Both the position numbers and the translations under genes were made by a program. Below are positions 7,846 to 16,190 of a stretch of DNA of 64,000 bases, piece after piece. How positions within the stretch are numbered: the first letter of the stretch is position 1; each line of letters begins with the position of its first letter. Source of the stretch: Selenomonadaceae bacterium. Lineage in GTDB: Bacteria; Bacillota; Negativicutes; Selenomonadales; Selenomonadaceae. The notes below the pieces were generated by a model. The model worked only from the letters and a program-made list of their open reading frames with translations. It had not been told where the DNA came from and made no database searches. The stretch is taken from NCBI GenBank assembly GCA_017554235.1, contig JAFZIV010000019.1, forward strand, positions 62,001-126,000. Reading direction: 5' to 3'.

Positions 7846-8907
7846 TTACGCGGCAACGTTGACTTTCTTTTCACTCAAATTGTATTGCAAAATTCTTTCA
7901 AGTCTTTTCAAATATAAATCTGCATTTTGAGACGACTTTTGCATTGAAAGCTGTTTTGCTGTCTTTTCCAAAAGTTTTTTTACCGATTCGTCAAGTTCTG
8001 CAAATCTTCCGTCCCATACTGATTCATACAAAACTTTTTGAAAATTAAACGCCCGTTCAACATAATTTTTCATTTCCGGATTGTCCATATTCGCTCGACG
8101 AAATTCATAGATATAGTGATCCAGTCCGTTATTTACCTCCATAACTGCTTTATGATGCAGTTGCAATTCACAAATCGCTCCGTTGGACAAAATCAAATTT
8201 AGCTGAATATCTTTATATCCTTGCGGCAAAGGATTATTCCACCTGTCATTTATCCAAATAACATCGTCACGTTTTTTTAATTCGTCAAATGCCGCCAATA
8301 ATGATTCTTCATCAGGATAAACTAAAGTTGCTGCCCATAAATCTGTTATTGCGCTGTAATCGCCGTCGTATTCCAATTTGGCTTTTTCGCGAACTCTTTT
8401 TTCAGATTTTATTTGCGGACGTTTTAAAAGTTCTCCGCCCAATTCTGCTTGTAATTCTGCCATTAATTTATTATATTCATCTTCCGCCGCCAAATTCAGC
8501 GCGTAAAGGTCTTTTATATTTTCTACATCTTTTTGATAAGGATGCGGTCGAACTATTACCGGCAAATTTTTTGCGCCGAGTTCCTTCATAGCGGCGAAAG
8601 TTTTGTTTCCGTCGATAATCGTATAACTTCCATCGCCGCGCTCAATTACGCTCAACGGTTCACGCTTTTTAGCTTTGCCAATTTTGGAAAGTTCTATGAA
8701 TTTCATAGCTTCCTCAATTTCTTCGCGTGTAACTTTTTCACTTGGACGCAATTTTTCTATCGGAACTATTATTGCATCTTTAGTCAAAACAAAATCAGAC
8801 GCGGCGATTGGGTCTAACACGACCGCTTCGCAACTTAAACAAGCACAAAAAATTACCGTAAAAATTATTAAAATTTGCAACTTTAACTTTACAAACATTT
8901 TCACCAC
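7846..8907 (-). CDS. Exported ParB-like plus RelA/SpoT-like protein
   Basis: 353 residues. A signal peptide (LQILIIFTVIFCACLSCEA) precedes a ParB/Srx-like domain at about residues 30-115, seen in PIEKLRPSE, the later IERGDGSYTIIDGNKTFAAM and LPVIVRP. From about residue 165 to 285 there is a RelA/SpoT-type nucleotidyltransferase pattern: ITDLWAATLV, then GYKDIQLNL, then the acidic strand ICELQLHHKAVMEV and HYIYEFRR. In this family the E in the E-x-Q strand binds metal for (p)ppGpp or (p)ppApp synthesis. Export of such a domain is odd for housekeeping alarmone synthesis and resembles secreted toxin proteins. No immunity gene is obvious. It lies 28 bases after the symporter gene, so co-transcription is likely. 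Domain calls are by eye. Confidence 0.75.
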   Translation of the reverse strand: MVKMFVKLKLQILIIFTVIFCACLSCEAVVLDPIAASDFVLTKDAIIVPIEKLRPSEKVTREEIEEAMKFIELSKIGKAKKREPLSVIERGDGSYTIIDGNKTFAAMKELGAKNLPVIVRPHPYQKDVENIKDLYALNLAAEDEYNKLMAELQAELGGELLKRPQIKSEKRVREKAKLEYDGDYSAITDLWAATLVYPDEESLLAAFDELKKRDDVIWINDRWNNPLPQGYKDIQLNLILSNGAICELQLHHKAVMEVNNGLDHYIYEFRRANMDNPEMKNYVERAFNFQKVLYESVWDGRFAELDESVKKLLEKTAKQLSMQKSSQNADLYLKRLERILQYNLSEKKVNVAA

Positions 8908-8935
8908 ATCCTTAAAAATTTTTCACCACACAAAT

Positions 8936-10525
8936 TTATTTTTCGTCAGACAATTTGACTTGGTGAGATAAATCGACTAAATCGCAATCGCGAATAATCA
9001 ACGCCACAACTCCGGAAAGATTCACTACAAAAATATCAGCTATCGTAATCGGACCTATAGCGTCCGGCGAAAATCCAAGTTGCACAAATAAAAGCGTCAA
9101 AGTTGCAATCATGCCGCCGTTGCCGCTCACGGTTGCCAATGCAAATTGTACCGATAAAAAGGCTATCACAAATAACTGAGCTATCGAAATTGTAGCTCCT
9201 GAAAATTCGGCGGCAAAAAATGTACAAGTAACTATTCCCATGATTTTTGCAGTTTGACCAACCGCGTGTGAAAGCGGTATATAAAAATCACAAAGTTTTT
9301 TGTCTATGTTTAATTCTTTTTTGCAAATTTCCATATTTTTCGGCATAGACGCACTGCCGCTGCCGGTTGTAAAAGAAATCATAAATGCGGGAGAAATTTT
9401 TTTCACGAAGTCAGAAATTTTTACGCCGTACTTAATCGAAATCATCAGCAACATTCCTGCCGACATCAAAAAGTAAATAACATATTCAGCCGCAACAACT
9501 TTCCAGACACTAAAGATTCCTTGTGTTGAACCGCTTAAAAATGTTTTGAAAATGCACAAAAAAATTATTAACGGAATTATTTTAAAAACTATATCCGTAA
9601 TTTTAAAAATTATTTGTTGCAAATTCATAATCCACTGTTTGAACTCTGAAACACGCTCACCCAAAATTACTACGCTAATTCCCGTAATTATTGCCAAAAC
9701 CACGACTTGCAAAATTTTTCCTTCATCAAAAGGATCAACAATATTTTGAGGAATTATTGACAAAATTAAATCAAAAATTACTTTCAGACCAACCGTACTT
9801 TCTGCAATTATGTCGCCTTTAAGATTCATTTCTATGACGTTGAAAAAAAGCGAATTTACAAATATTGAAAGAAATGCTATGAAAAACATCATCTTGAAAA
9901 ATCTCAACAAAATTTTTGAACCGAGATTATTAAGCATAGCAACGTTTTCAATGGCGCAAATACTTGCCACGACTGAAATAAAAATCATCGGAATATTTAT
10001 TGCGATGAGTGCGCCAAGCAAATTATTCAAAACAGGCGTAACGATTTGATAGAGCACATCAATTTGATCTTGTGCCAAAAATTTTTTTGAAAGAAATCCC
10101 AATACAAATGCAAGCAATATCGCAATGGTTGTATATCCGCCGGGAATTTTGAATTTTTTTATCTCTTTTGACGCGAATGCAGAAATTTCATTATAACCGT
10201 GATTATAACTGTAAATAATCGTCGCTTTTTCGTAATTTGAAAGCTTGTGCATTATATCTTCTGAAAAAAGTTGGTCTTCGTCGTCGTCTTCAAGTGGATT
10301 ATAAGGCTTTCCTTTGATTTTTATAGAAACTCTCGGCGTACCAAACAATTTTCTGGTTACAAAGTTAAACTCGTAATCTTCACCGAATTTTTCTTGAAAA
10401 CGAAGTAAAGATTCTTCAATTAACATACAAAGCCTGATTTTATCCTTCTTTGGCACTTTAACAGACTCAAAAAAGCTTTGAATTTTTTCTACAACGTCAT
10501 TAATATTTCCATTAGTAAGTTTCAT
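8936..10525 (-). CDS. Dicarboxylate/amino acid:cation symporter with N-terminal domain
   Basis: 529 residues. From about residue 130 this is a DAACS-family Na+/H+ symporter for glutamate, aspartate or C4-dicarboxylates, with about eight membrane helices. It has the serine-rich re-entrant loop FTTGSGSASMPKNME and the ATVSGNGGMIATLT region in the second half (substrate site). The first 125 residues are soluble and not part of the usual transporter. They contain IRLCMLIEESLLRFQEKFG followed by beta strands and KPYNPLEDDDED, reminiscent of an anti-sigma/GHKL ATPase N-box; this is inference. It starts 2 bases after the glmS stop, so both are in one transcript. Confidence 0.88.
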   Translation of the reverse strand: MKLTNGNINDVVEKIQSFFESVKVPKKDKIRLCMLIEESLLRFQEKFGEDYEFNFVTRKLFGTPRVSIKIKGKPYNPLEDDDEDQLFSEDIMHKLSNYEKATIIYSYNHGYNEISAFASKEIKKFKIPGGYTTIAILLAFVLGFLSKKFLAQDQIDVLYQIVTPVLNNLLGALIAINIPMIFISVVASICAIENVAMLNNLGSKILLRFFKMMFFIAFLSIFVNSLFFNVIEMNLKGDIIAESTVGLKVIFDLILSIIPQNIVDPFDEGKILQVVVLAIITGISVVILGERVSEFKQWIMNLQQIIFKITDIVFKIIPLIIFLCIFKTFLSGSTQGIFSVWKVVAAEYVIYFLMSAGMLLMISIKYGVKISDFVKKISPAFMISFTTGSGSASMPKNMEICKKELNIDKKLCDFYIPLSHAVGQTAKIMGIVTCTFFAAEFSGATISIAQLFVIAFLSVQFALATVSGNGGMIATLTLLFVQLGFSPDAIGPITIADIFVVNLSGVVALIIRDCDLVDLSHQVKLSDEK

Positions 10526-10527
10526 GT

Positions 10528-12357
10528 TTACTCCACTGTAACAGATTTTGCTAAATTTCTCGGTTTGTCGACATCACAGCCTCTGGTTATCGCCGCGTAA
10601 TATGCTAAAAGTTGGAGCGGTACAACAGTTAAAAGCGGAATTAAAAGTTCATCGGTGTCAGGTACAAAAATTACGTGGTCGAGATATTTTTCTAATTCCG
10701 TGTCGCCTTCAGCCGCAATTCCTATTACAATCGCGTCACGCGCTTTAACTTCCTTAATGTTCGATAAAGTTTTTTCGTAAACGCTTTTTTGTGTCGCAAG
10801 CGCAATTACCGGCACGCCCTCAACTATCAACGCCAATGTTCCGTGTTTTAATTCGCCCGACGCATAAGCCTCTGCGTGAATGTAAGAAATTTCCTTTAAC
10901 TTTAATGCGCCTTCCAATGCTACGCAATAATCTAAACTTCTTCCAATATAAAAAACATCTTCGTTAAAGCCGTATTGTCGCGCAAAAGTTTTTATCGGAT
11001 CTACGTCAGAAAGTGTTTCGCTAATCTGCGCGGGAATTTTTTTCAACTTGCAAATTAATTCTTTCAACCTGTCTGCAGGAATTGTTCCGTTAATTTGCGC
11101 CATGTACAACGCTAACATAAACATCAAAATTAATTGCGTCGTGTAAGCTTTCGTCGACGCTACGGCAATTTCAGGACCTGCCCAAGTGTGAATTACATAT
11201 TCTGATTGACGCGCGATTGATGAACCGACAACATTTGTAATCGCTAAAGTTTTTGCACCTAATCGCCGCGATTCTTTTAAAGCCGCTAATGTGTCGCTGG
11301 TCTCGCCGGATTGACTTATTACGATAACCAAAGTATTTTCGTCAACAATAGGCTGTCTGTAACGATATTCACTCGCCAAATCAACTTCAACAAGCTTGCG
11401 TACTAACTTTTCAATGTAAAATTTCCCGACAAGTCCCGCATGGTACGCCGTCCCGCAAGCTACGATGTAAATTTTATTTATGTCGTCTAAAAATTTTTTA
11501 TCCCAATTCAATTCGTCAAGAATTATCGACGCGCCATCTTTTGCAACTCGCTTACTCATCGTGTCACGAACAGCTTTAGGTTGCTCGTTAATTTCCTTCA
11601 ACATAAAATGTTCGTAGCCGCCTTTTTCTGCCGCTTCAGCATTCCATGTCACGTGAAAAATTTTTTTGTTAATTAAATTTCCTTTTCTGTCTATAATTTT
11701 TACAGAATCTTTTTTTACTATCGCAATTTCTCCGTCGTTCAAAATATAAGTGTCACGAGTTCGTGAAATTATCGCGGGAATGTCCGACGCTATAAAATTT
11801 TCACCCTTGCCGAGACCTACCACTAAAGGATTTTCCTGTTTCGCGCAGATTAATACATCAGGATTTTCTTTTGACATAAACACAAATGAATATGATCCTT
11901 CAACCTGATTCAAAACTTTTCTTACCGCTTCAACAAAATTTCCCGCGTAATTTTCTTCAAGCAAATGCGGTACAACTTCTGTGTCAGTCTCCGAAATAAA
12001 TTTATGACCGCGTGCAATTAAACCTTCCTTGAGCGGCATAAAATTTTCTATAATTCCGTTGTGAACCACTACAAAATTTCCATGACAATCTGTGTGTGGG
12101 TGCGCATTTATATCTGAAGGTCTTCCATGCGTCGCCCAACGTGTATGACCAATTCCAATCGTCCCGTTAAGTTTTTGATTCCGAAGTTTTTCTTTCAGCG
12201 AATCAAGACGACCGACTGATTTTTCTACAAAAATATTTCCATTTTCCATTACCGCAACTCCGGCTGAATCGTAGCCGCGATATTCAAGTTTCGTCAATCC
12301 GTCCAACAAAAAATTTATAGCTTTACTTTCGCCTATATATCCAACTATGCCACACAT
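10528..12357 (-). CDS. glmS: Glutamine-fructose-6-phosphate aminotransferase
   Basis: Makes glucosamine-6-phosphate from fructose-6-phosphate and glutamine, the first step to UDP-GlcNAc for peptidoglycan and lipid A. 609 residues, the normal length. Cys at position 2 (MCGIVGYIG) is the glutaminase nucleophile; HTRWATHG and NGIIEN follow. Two SIS sugar-isomerase domains occupy about 285-420 and 460-595 (SQSGETSDT, STKAYTTQ), and the protein ends with the standard DKPRNLAKSVTVE. The ATG has AAAAGGAG upstream. A promoter is at 12480-12508, leaving a leader of about 110 bases that contains the hairpin repeat 12375-12447. I do not see a glmS ribozyme. Confidence 0.98.
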   Translation of the reverse strand: MCGIVGYIGESKAINFLLDGLTKLEYRGYDSAGVAVMENGNIFVEKSVGRLDSLKEKLRNQKLNGTIGIGHTRWATHGRPSDINAHPHTDCHGNFVVVHNGIIENFMPLKEGLIARGHKFISETDTEVVPHLLEENYAGNFVEAVRKVLNQVEGSYSFVFMSKENPDVLICAKQENPLVVGLGKGENFIASDIPAIISRTRDTYILNDGEIAIVKKDSVKIIDRKGNLINKKIFHVTWNAEAAEKGGYEHFMLKEINEQPKAVRDTMSKRVAKDGASIILDELNWDKKFLDDINKIYIVACGTAYHAGLVGKFYIEKLVRKLVEVDLASEYRYRQPIVDENTLVIVISQSGETSDTLAALKESRRLGAKTLAITNVVGSSIARQSEYVIHTWAGPEIAVASTKAYTTQLILMFMLALYMAQINGTIPADRLKELICKLKKIPAQISETLSDVDPIKTFARQYGFNEDVFYIGRSLDYCVALEGALKLKEISYIHAEAYASGELKHGTLALIVEGVPVIALATQKSVYEKTLSNIKEVKARDAIVIGIAAEGDTELEKYLDHVIFVPDTDELLIPLLTVVPLQLLAYYAAITRGCDVDKPRNLAKSVTVE

Positions 12358-12374
12358 AATTTTTTCTCCTTTTT

Positions 12375-12447
12375 AGTGAATAGTGAATAGTTGCTAGTGA
12401 ATAGTAGGTAATTCGTACTATTCACTGTTCACTATTTACTATTCACT
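12375..12447. repeat. Heptamer-based inverted repeat in the glmS leader
   Basis: Left arm 12375-12406 is built from GTGAATA/AGTGAAT units and the right arm 12416-12447 is its imperfect reverse complement (about 27 of 32 pair), with a 9-base spacer. On the glmS mRNA this would be a long hairpin between promoter and ribosome binding site. Similar repeat-built structures occur at 17491-17551 and 21932-22001. Confidence 0.85.
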
Positions 12448-12479
12448 AGACTGAATTTTTTCTGAATTATTTTTTGGAA

Positions 12480-12508
12480 ATTATATAATACTTATACGGC
12501 GGCGTCAA
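12480..12508 (-). promoter_or_regulatory. Sigma-A type promoter for glmS
   Basis: On the minus strand TTGACG (12503-12508), 17 bases, then TATAAT (12480-12485): a near-consensus housekeeping promoter pointing to glmS. Confidence 0.8.
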
Positions 12509-12541
12509 CCAAATTGCGGCAAAGGTTATGGAACTCAACTT

Positions 12542-13867
12542 TCATTCATCAGTATTTTTCTTTGCAAGGCGAATCAATATTCGAGTAATTCTAACGCCGT
12601 CAACTTCTTCAACGTAAAAAGTATTTCCCTCAAAAGATTCACTCTGTCCAACGCGCGGTTCGCCGCCTAATCTGTCAGACAGCCAGCCGCCGACCGTGTC
12701 AACGTCATCATCTTCAATTTTAATCTTAAATTCGTCGTCTAAATCTTCGAGCGACATCATAGCATCGATTGAAAAAACATTTTCCGCACGCTCTTCGACT
12801 TCCGAGCGTTCACCTTCGTCAAACTCATCTTGTATATCGCCGACAAGTTCTTCAACAATATCTTCAATCGTCACCATGCCAGCCGTGCCGCCATACTCAT
12901 CAACCACTATTGCCAACTGTAAACGATTTTTCTGCATCATCTTCAACAAAACGCTGACGTTCATACTTTCCGGAACGAAAAAAACTTTTCTGGCAAGCTT
13001 ATTCCAATTCGGCTTAAACTGTTTGGTATCTGAAAGTTTCTTCGTTATCAAATCTTTCACGTGTAAAAAGCCGATAATGTGATCCTTATCCTCGTTACAA
13101 ATTGGATAACGCGTCATTTGCTCTTCAAGCATTGTTTCAAGATTTTCTTCAAAAGTTTTGTCGACGTAAAGGCAAACCATATCTGTTCGCGGCACCATAA
13201 TTTCACGCACGCTTAATTCCGTGAAGTCAAAAACATTGTCAACCAAATCAACTTCCGTATCGTCAACCAATCCTTGCTTGTGACTTTCCTCCATAAGCAA
13301 TCGAATTTCTTCAGGATTGTGTGCGACATCGCCTTCGCCCGTCGCTTGTAATCCCAAATGACGAGATACAAAACTTGCCGTAACGTTCAACATTATCACA
13401 AAGGGATACATAACTTTCCAAAATATTAACATAGGTAACGCGATTGACAGCAAAATTTTTTCGGAGTTTGCGATAGCCATTGACTTCGGCGTAAGTTCGC
13501 CCAAAATTATGTGAAATGACGTTATCAACGAAAATGCCAGCACAAATGAAATTGTATGTCCAAGCGTCGCGCCCAAGCCGAAATATTCTGTTACAGGCAA
13601 AATTAATTCCGCCACGAATGGTTCACCGACCCAACCTAAACCCAATGATGCTAAGGTTATGCCAAGTTGTGTGACGGACAACGCCTCGTCTAATTCATCT
13701 GTTAATTTTTTTGCGTAGACGGCGCGTTTATTACCTTCTTGTATCAGTGTTTCCAATCGTGACGGACGTATTTTTACGCAACAAAATTCTGCCGCGACGA
13801 AAAATCCGTTCATCGCTATCAAAAATGCTACCAATAAAAATTGTAGCAATATTGGAACTAAGTCCAC
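12542..13867 (-). CDS. CNNM/CorC-HlyC family membrane protein
   Basis: 441 residues, often annotated as hemolysin-like, now considered a Mg2+/Co2+ transport or efflux family. Order: CNNM (DUF21) membrane domain with about four helices in residues 1-190, including FVAAEFCCVKIRPSRLE and LGELTPKSMAIANSEK; a CBS pair about 205-335 with EIMVPRTDMVCLYVD and VVDEYGGTAGMVTIEDIVEELVG-type sequence; and a C-terminal CorC_HlyC domain to the end. It uses a GTG start with GGAGGG upstream, 15 bases after the heptosyltransferase gene, so it is the tail of an aroE-glycosyltransferase-CNNM run. The transported ion is not readable from the sequence. Confidence 0.93.
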   Translation of the reverse strand: MDLVPILLQFLLVAFLIAMNGFFVAAEFCCVKIRPSRLETLIQEGNKRAVYAKKLTDELDEALSVTQLGITLASLGLGWVGEPFVAELILPVTEYFGLGATLGHTISFVLAFSLITSFHIILGELTPKSMAIANSEKILLSIALPMLIFWKVMYPFVIMLNVTASFVSRHLGLQATGEGDVAHNPEEIRLLMEESHKQGLVDDTEVDLVDNVFDFTELSVREIMVPRTDMVCLYVDKTFEENLETMLEEQMTRYPICNEDKDHIIGFLHVKDLITKKLSDTKQFKPNWNKLARKVFFVPESMNVSVLLKMMQKNRLQLAIVVDEYGGTAGMVTIEDIVEELVGDIQDEFDEGERSEVEERAENVFSIDAMMSLEDLDDEFKIKIEDDDVDTVGGWLSDRLGGEPRVGQSESFEGNTFYVEEVDGVRITRILIRLAKKNTDE

Positions 13868-13882
13868 GAAAAAATTTCCCTC

Positions 13883-15202
13883 CTATTGTCTTAAAATCGG
13901 CGGTTTTAATTTCTCATTAATAATTAATTGCTCAATGGCATTCATAACTTGACGCGGCGAAATTTTTTTCTGGCACTCAAATTCACGTGGCGTCCCTTCG
14001 TGATACGGACAATTTTGTTTCATATAACTTACACGAAGATCAGTTAAACAACCGTTGCAAACCAATCTGTTAGCGACGCGATAAGGTGTATAAAATTCAA
14101 ACCAGTCTTGCGAAAATCCGCAAATCATTACGACGGGACAACCTACCGCGTCTGCAATCCACGCAATCCCGCTACTAAGTCCAATAAAAAATTCCGCGTA
14201 GTAAAGCATATTTGCTCTATGCATTATCGAAAAATTCCCCGTCACGTCCTCCGCTCCATCGGGCTTACAAATTTTTATAGACTCGTCCGACACCTCTTGA
14301 TGCCTGTCGATACATAGCACGCGATAACCCAAACTTTTCAAATAATCTATGATAATATCCCAACCTTTGGGATAAAACCAGCCCTTTTTGGGATGTGACG
14401 CTTGCACAGCAATACAAACATAAGGATCATCAATCAAAGGCGACATCGTGGGTTCAAAAATTTTTTTAGGTGCAATCGTATTCAAGCCTAACGCTACGCC
14501 GACTATGCGCCCCAAAGGATAATTTCTCATATCGACAGACCATACCGGTAAAATATCAGACGGAATAGGAATATGGTATGCCGCATAAGATTTATAATTT
14601 ACGTCACCGACTTGTTTAAGTTCAGGATAAAGGTAAGCCGTAAATTCGCGAAGATAATCAGGAAGAATTATCGACACTTCACAATTATTCTTTCGTCTAA
14701 ATTCCTCAATGTAAGGCAACATTGATATTACGTCGCCCATACCGATTCTCGGAACATTCATTAAAACTTGCTTGTTTTCCAAATCTAAAGTGTGTGAAAA
14801 AACTTTTTCGTCGTCAAGAAACAGTTCAACCTTCCAATGGATATAATAAAATTCGAGTGAACTTAATCTTACATCAGAAACATATTTGTCAAAAAAAATT
14901 ATTCCGCTGTCAAAATCGATGATTCGCACGCGCCAATTTCCCTCTGGAACTTCAAGCCGCAATCCAAAATTAAAGTCCAATTTCACACCCTGCAAGCCAG
15001 TTACTATCACGTCACTTATTGGCGTGTCAAAATATTTCAAGCCTTCAAGATGCGTATTTATAATTGAACGAAAAAGGCTTTGTACATCTTTAGTTGTCAA
15101 CAAATTTTTATCATGAATATCGACAAGTTTTTTTTCAGTAGCATTAATAAGCGGAGCAAGATAATCTTCCAAATTTCTTGCGCAGAAGAAAAAATTTTTC
15201 AC
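13883..15202 (-). CDS. TibC/Aah-type autotransporter heptosyltransferase
   Basis: 439 residues resembling the TibC/Aah family, which adds ADP-heptose to serines of strand-loop-strand autotransporter repeats in the cytoplasm before export. The N-terminal half is a family-specific beta domain (about 1-150). The second half is a GT9-like glycosyltransferase: NVPRIGMGDVISMLPYI, then AVQASHPKKGW and the ADP-heptose site region GLSSGIAWIADAVGCPVVMICG. A cysteine cluster near the end (VCNGCL, then QNCPYHEG, then FECQ) fits the metal finger of TibC-type enzymes. It uses a GTG start right after aroE. No autotransporter substrate gene is in the window. Its presence supports an outer-membrane-bearing organism. 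Confidence 0.87.
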   Translation of the reverse strand: MKNFFFCARNLEDYLAPLINATEKKLVDIHDKNLLTTKDVQSLFRSIINTHLEGLKYFDTPISDVIVTGLQGVKLDFNFGLRLEVPEGNWRVRIIDFDSGIIFFDKYVSDVRLSSLEFYYIHWKVELFLDDEKVFSHTLDLENKQVLMNVPRIGMGDVISMLPYIEEFRRKNNCEVSIILPDYLREFTAYLYPELKQVGDVNYKSYAAYHIPIPSDILPVWSVDMRNYPLGRIVGVALGLNTIAPKKIFEPTMSPLIDDPYVCIAVQASHPKKGWFYPKGWDIIIDYLKSLGYRVLCIDRHQEVSDESIKICKPDGAEDVTGNFSIMHRANMLYYAEFFIGLSSGIAWIADAVGCPVVMICGFSQDWFEFYTPYRVANRLVCNGCLTDLRVSYMKQNCPYHEGTPREFECQKKISPRQVMNAIEQLIINEKLKPPILRQ

Positions 15203-15206
15203 AAAT

Positions 15207-16061
15207 TTAAGCCTTTTTTACGTCCATAACAATTTTGCGCATAACTTTAATGTCGGGAAGTTCTCCCGTAAAAAGTCTGTACGCTTCCTTACCTTGCAAA
15301 AGCAACATCGGTAAACCGGGCAATGTCGGATAACCCAACTCTTCGGCAGTTTTTAAAAGTTTCGTCTGAATGGGATTGTAAACTAAATCGTGGACAAGCG
15401 CACCGTCCGGCAAAAGTTTTAAATCAACCGGCGGCATATCGTCAATCAGCGGAAACATACCAAGCGGCGTCGTGTTTACTAAAATGTCTGCGCGTTGCAT
15501 TGCGTCACGAAAATCAATAGTATTCCAATCAGTAGCTTGCACATTACCGTAAATATCGAAGTCGTCAGCAAGTTTTTTAGCGCGATCATAGTTACGAGCA
15601 CCAATCGTTATGGAATTTGCGCGACGCTTACAAAATCCCCACAAAACTGCGCGGGCAGCACCGCCTGCACCCAAAATTACGGCGTTGCAACCGTCAGCAA
15701 TAAAATTATTTTCAACCAACGCCGCTAAAAATCCCGTAACGTCCGTATTGTAACCAGTCAACATTCCGCCATCATTTACGACCGTATTAACTGCGCCGAT
15801 AATCATTGCGTCAGCGTCTACAGCGTCGAGAAAAGGTATTATCTCTGTCTTATGCGGGATAGTTACATTAAAGCCGCGAAAATTTAATCCTTTAAAACCT
15901 TCTACCGCCAACATTAAACGTCCGACAGGTATGGGGAATGCAATATAGTTGTAATAATCAAATCCAGACTTTTTGAACGCCGCCATATACATTTTCGGCG
16001 AAAACGAATGCACTATTGGCCAGCCGATTATCCCAAAATTTTTTATTTCCGTTGAGCCCAA
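15207..16061 (-). CDS. aroE: Shikimate dehydrogenase
   Basis: NADPH-dependent reduction of 3-dehydroshikimate in aromatic amino acid synthesis. About 284 residues. Substrate loop SFSPKMYM near the start, NVTIPHKTEI with the catalytic lysine, NTDVTGF, the Rossmann motif GAGGAARAV, and NTTPLGM plus GLPMLLLQGKEAYRLFTG at the end. The reading frame stays open 28 codons further upstream to 16145, but those codons run into the right end of the iscB element. I start at TTG 16061, which has AAGGAG at the right distance; the protein then begins GSTEIKNFGIIG as in its relatives. Confidence 0.95.
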   Translation of the reverse strand: MGSTEIKNFGIIGWPIVHSFSPKMYMAAFKKSGFDYYNYIAFPIPVGRLMLAVEGFKGLNFRGFNVTIPHKTEIIPFLDAVDADAMIIGAVNTVVNDGGMLTGYNTDVTGFLAALVENNFIADGCNAVILGAGGAARAVLWGFCKRRANSITIGARNYDRAKKLADDFDIYGNVQATDWNTIDFRDAMQRADILVNTTPLGMFPLIDDMPPVDLKLLPDGALVHDLVYNPIQTKLLKTAEELGYPTLPGLPMLLLQGKEAYRLFTGELPDIKVMRKIVMDVKKA

Positions 16062-16104
16062 ATTTAATCGCTCCTTTTTTAACCTTAATTGTGGCAGAAT
16101 TTCC

Positions 16105-16130
16105 CCGCCTCTAAGCGTTAGCGTAGGCGG
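16105..16130 (-). repeat. Right-end hairpin of the iscB element
   Basis: Inverted repeat CCGCCTCTAAGCG/TTAGCGTAGGCGG followed by GTGGGATGAAT. Subterminal palindromes of this type, next to an ATTCATCCCAC-like sequence, mark the ends of IS200/IS605-class elements. The left-end hairpin CCGCCTAAAGAGGCGG at 17570-17585 shares its outer stem. Confidence 0.6.
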
Positions 16131-16190
16131 TGGGATGAATGCCACCCTTCCTATAACAATACTGCCAACTGTTATTGTGACATACTAACT

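Noticed and set aside
12358-12541. A glmS ribozyme
   Set aside because: The leader is made of a heptamer hairpin and lacks the ribozyme core by eye.
16062-16145. Upstream extension of the aroE frame (28 codons)
   Set aside because: Those codons come from the right end of the iscB element and lack homology; the TTG at 16061 has a proper ribosome site.
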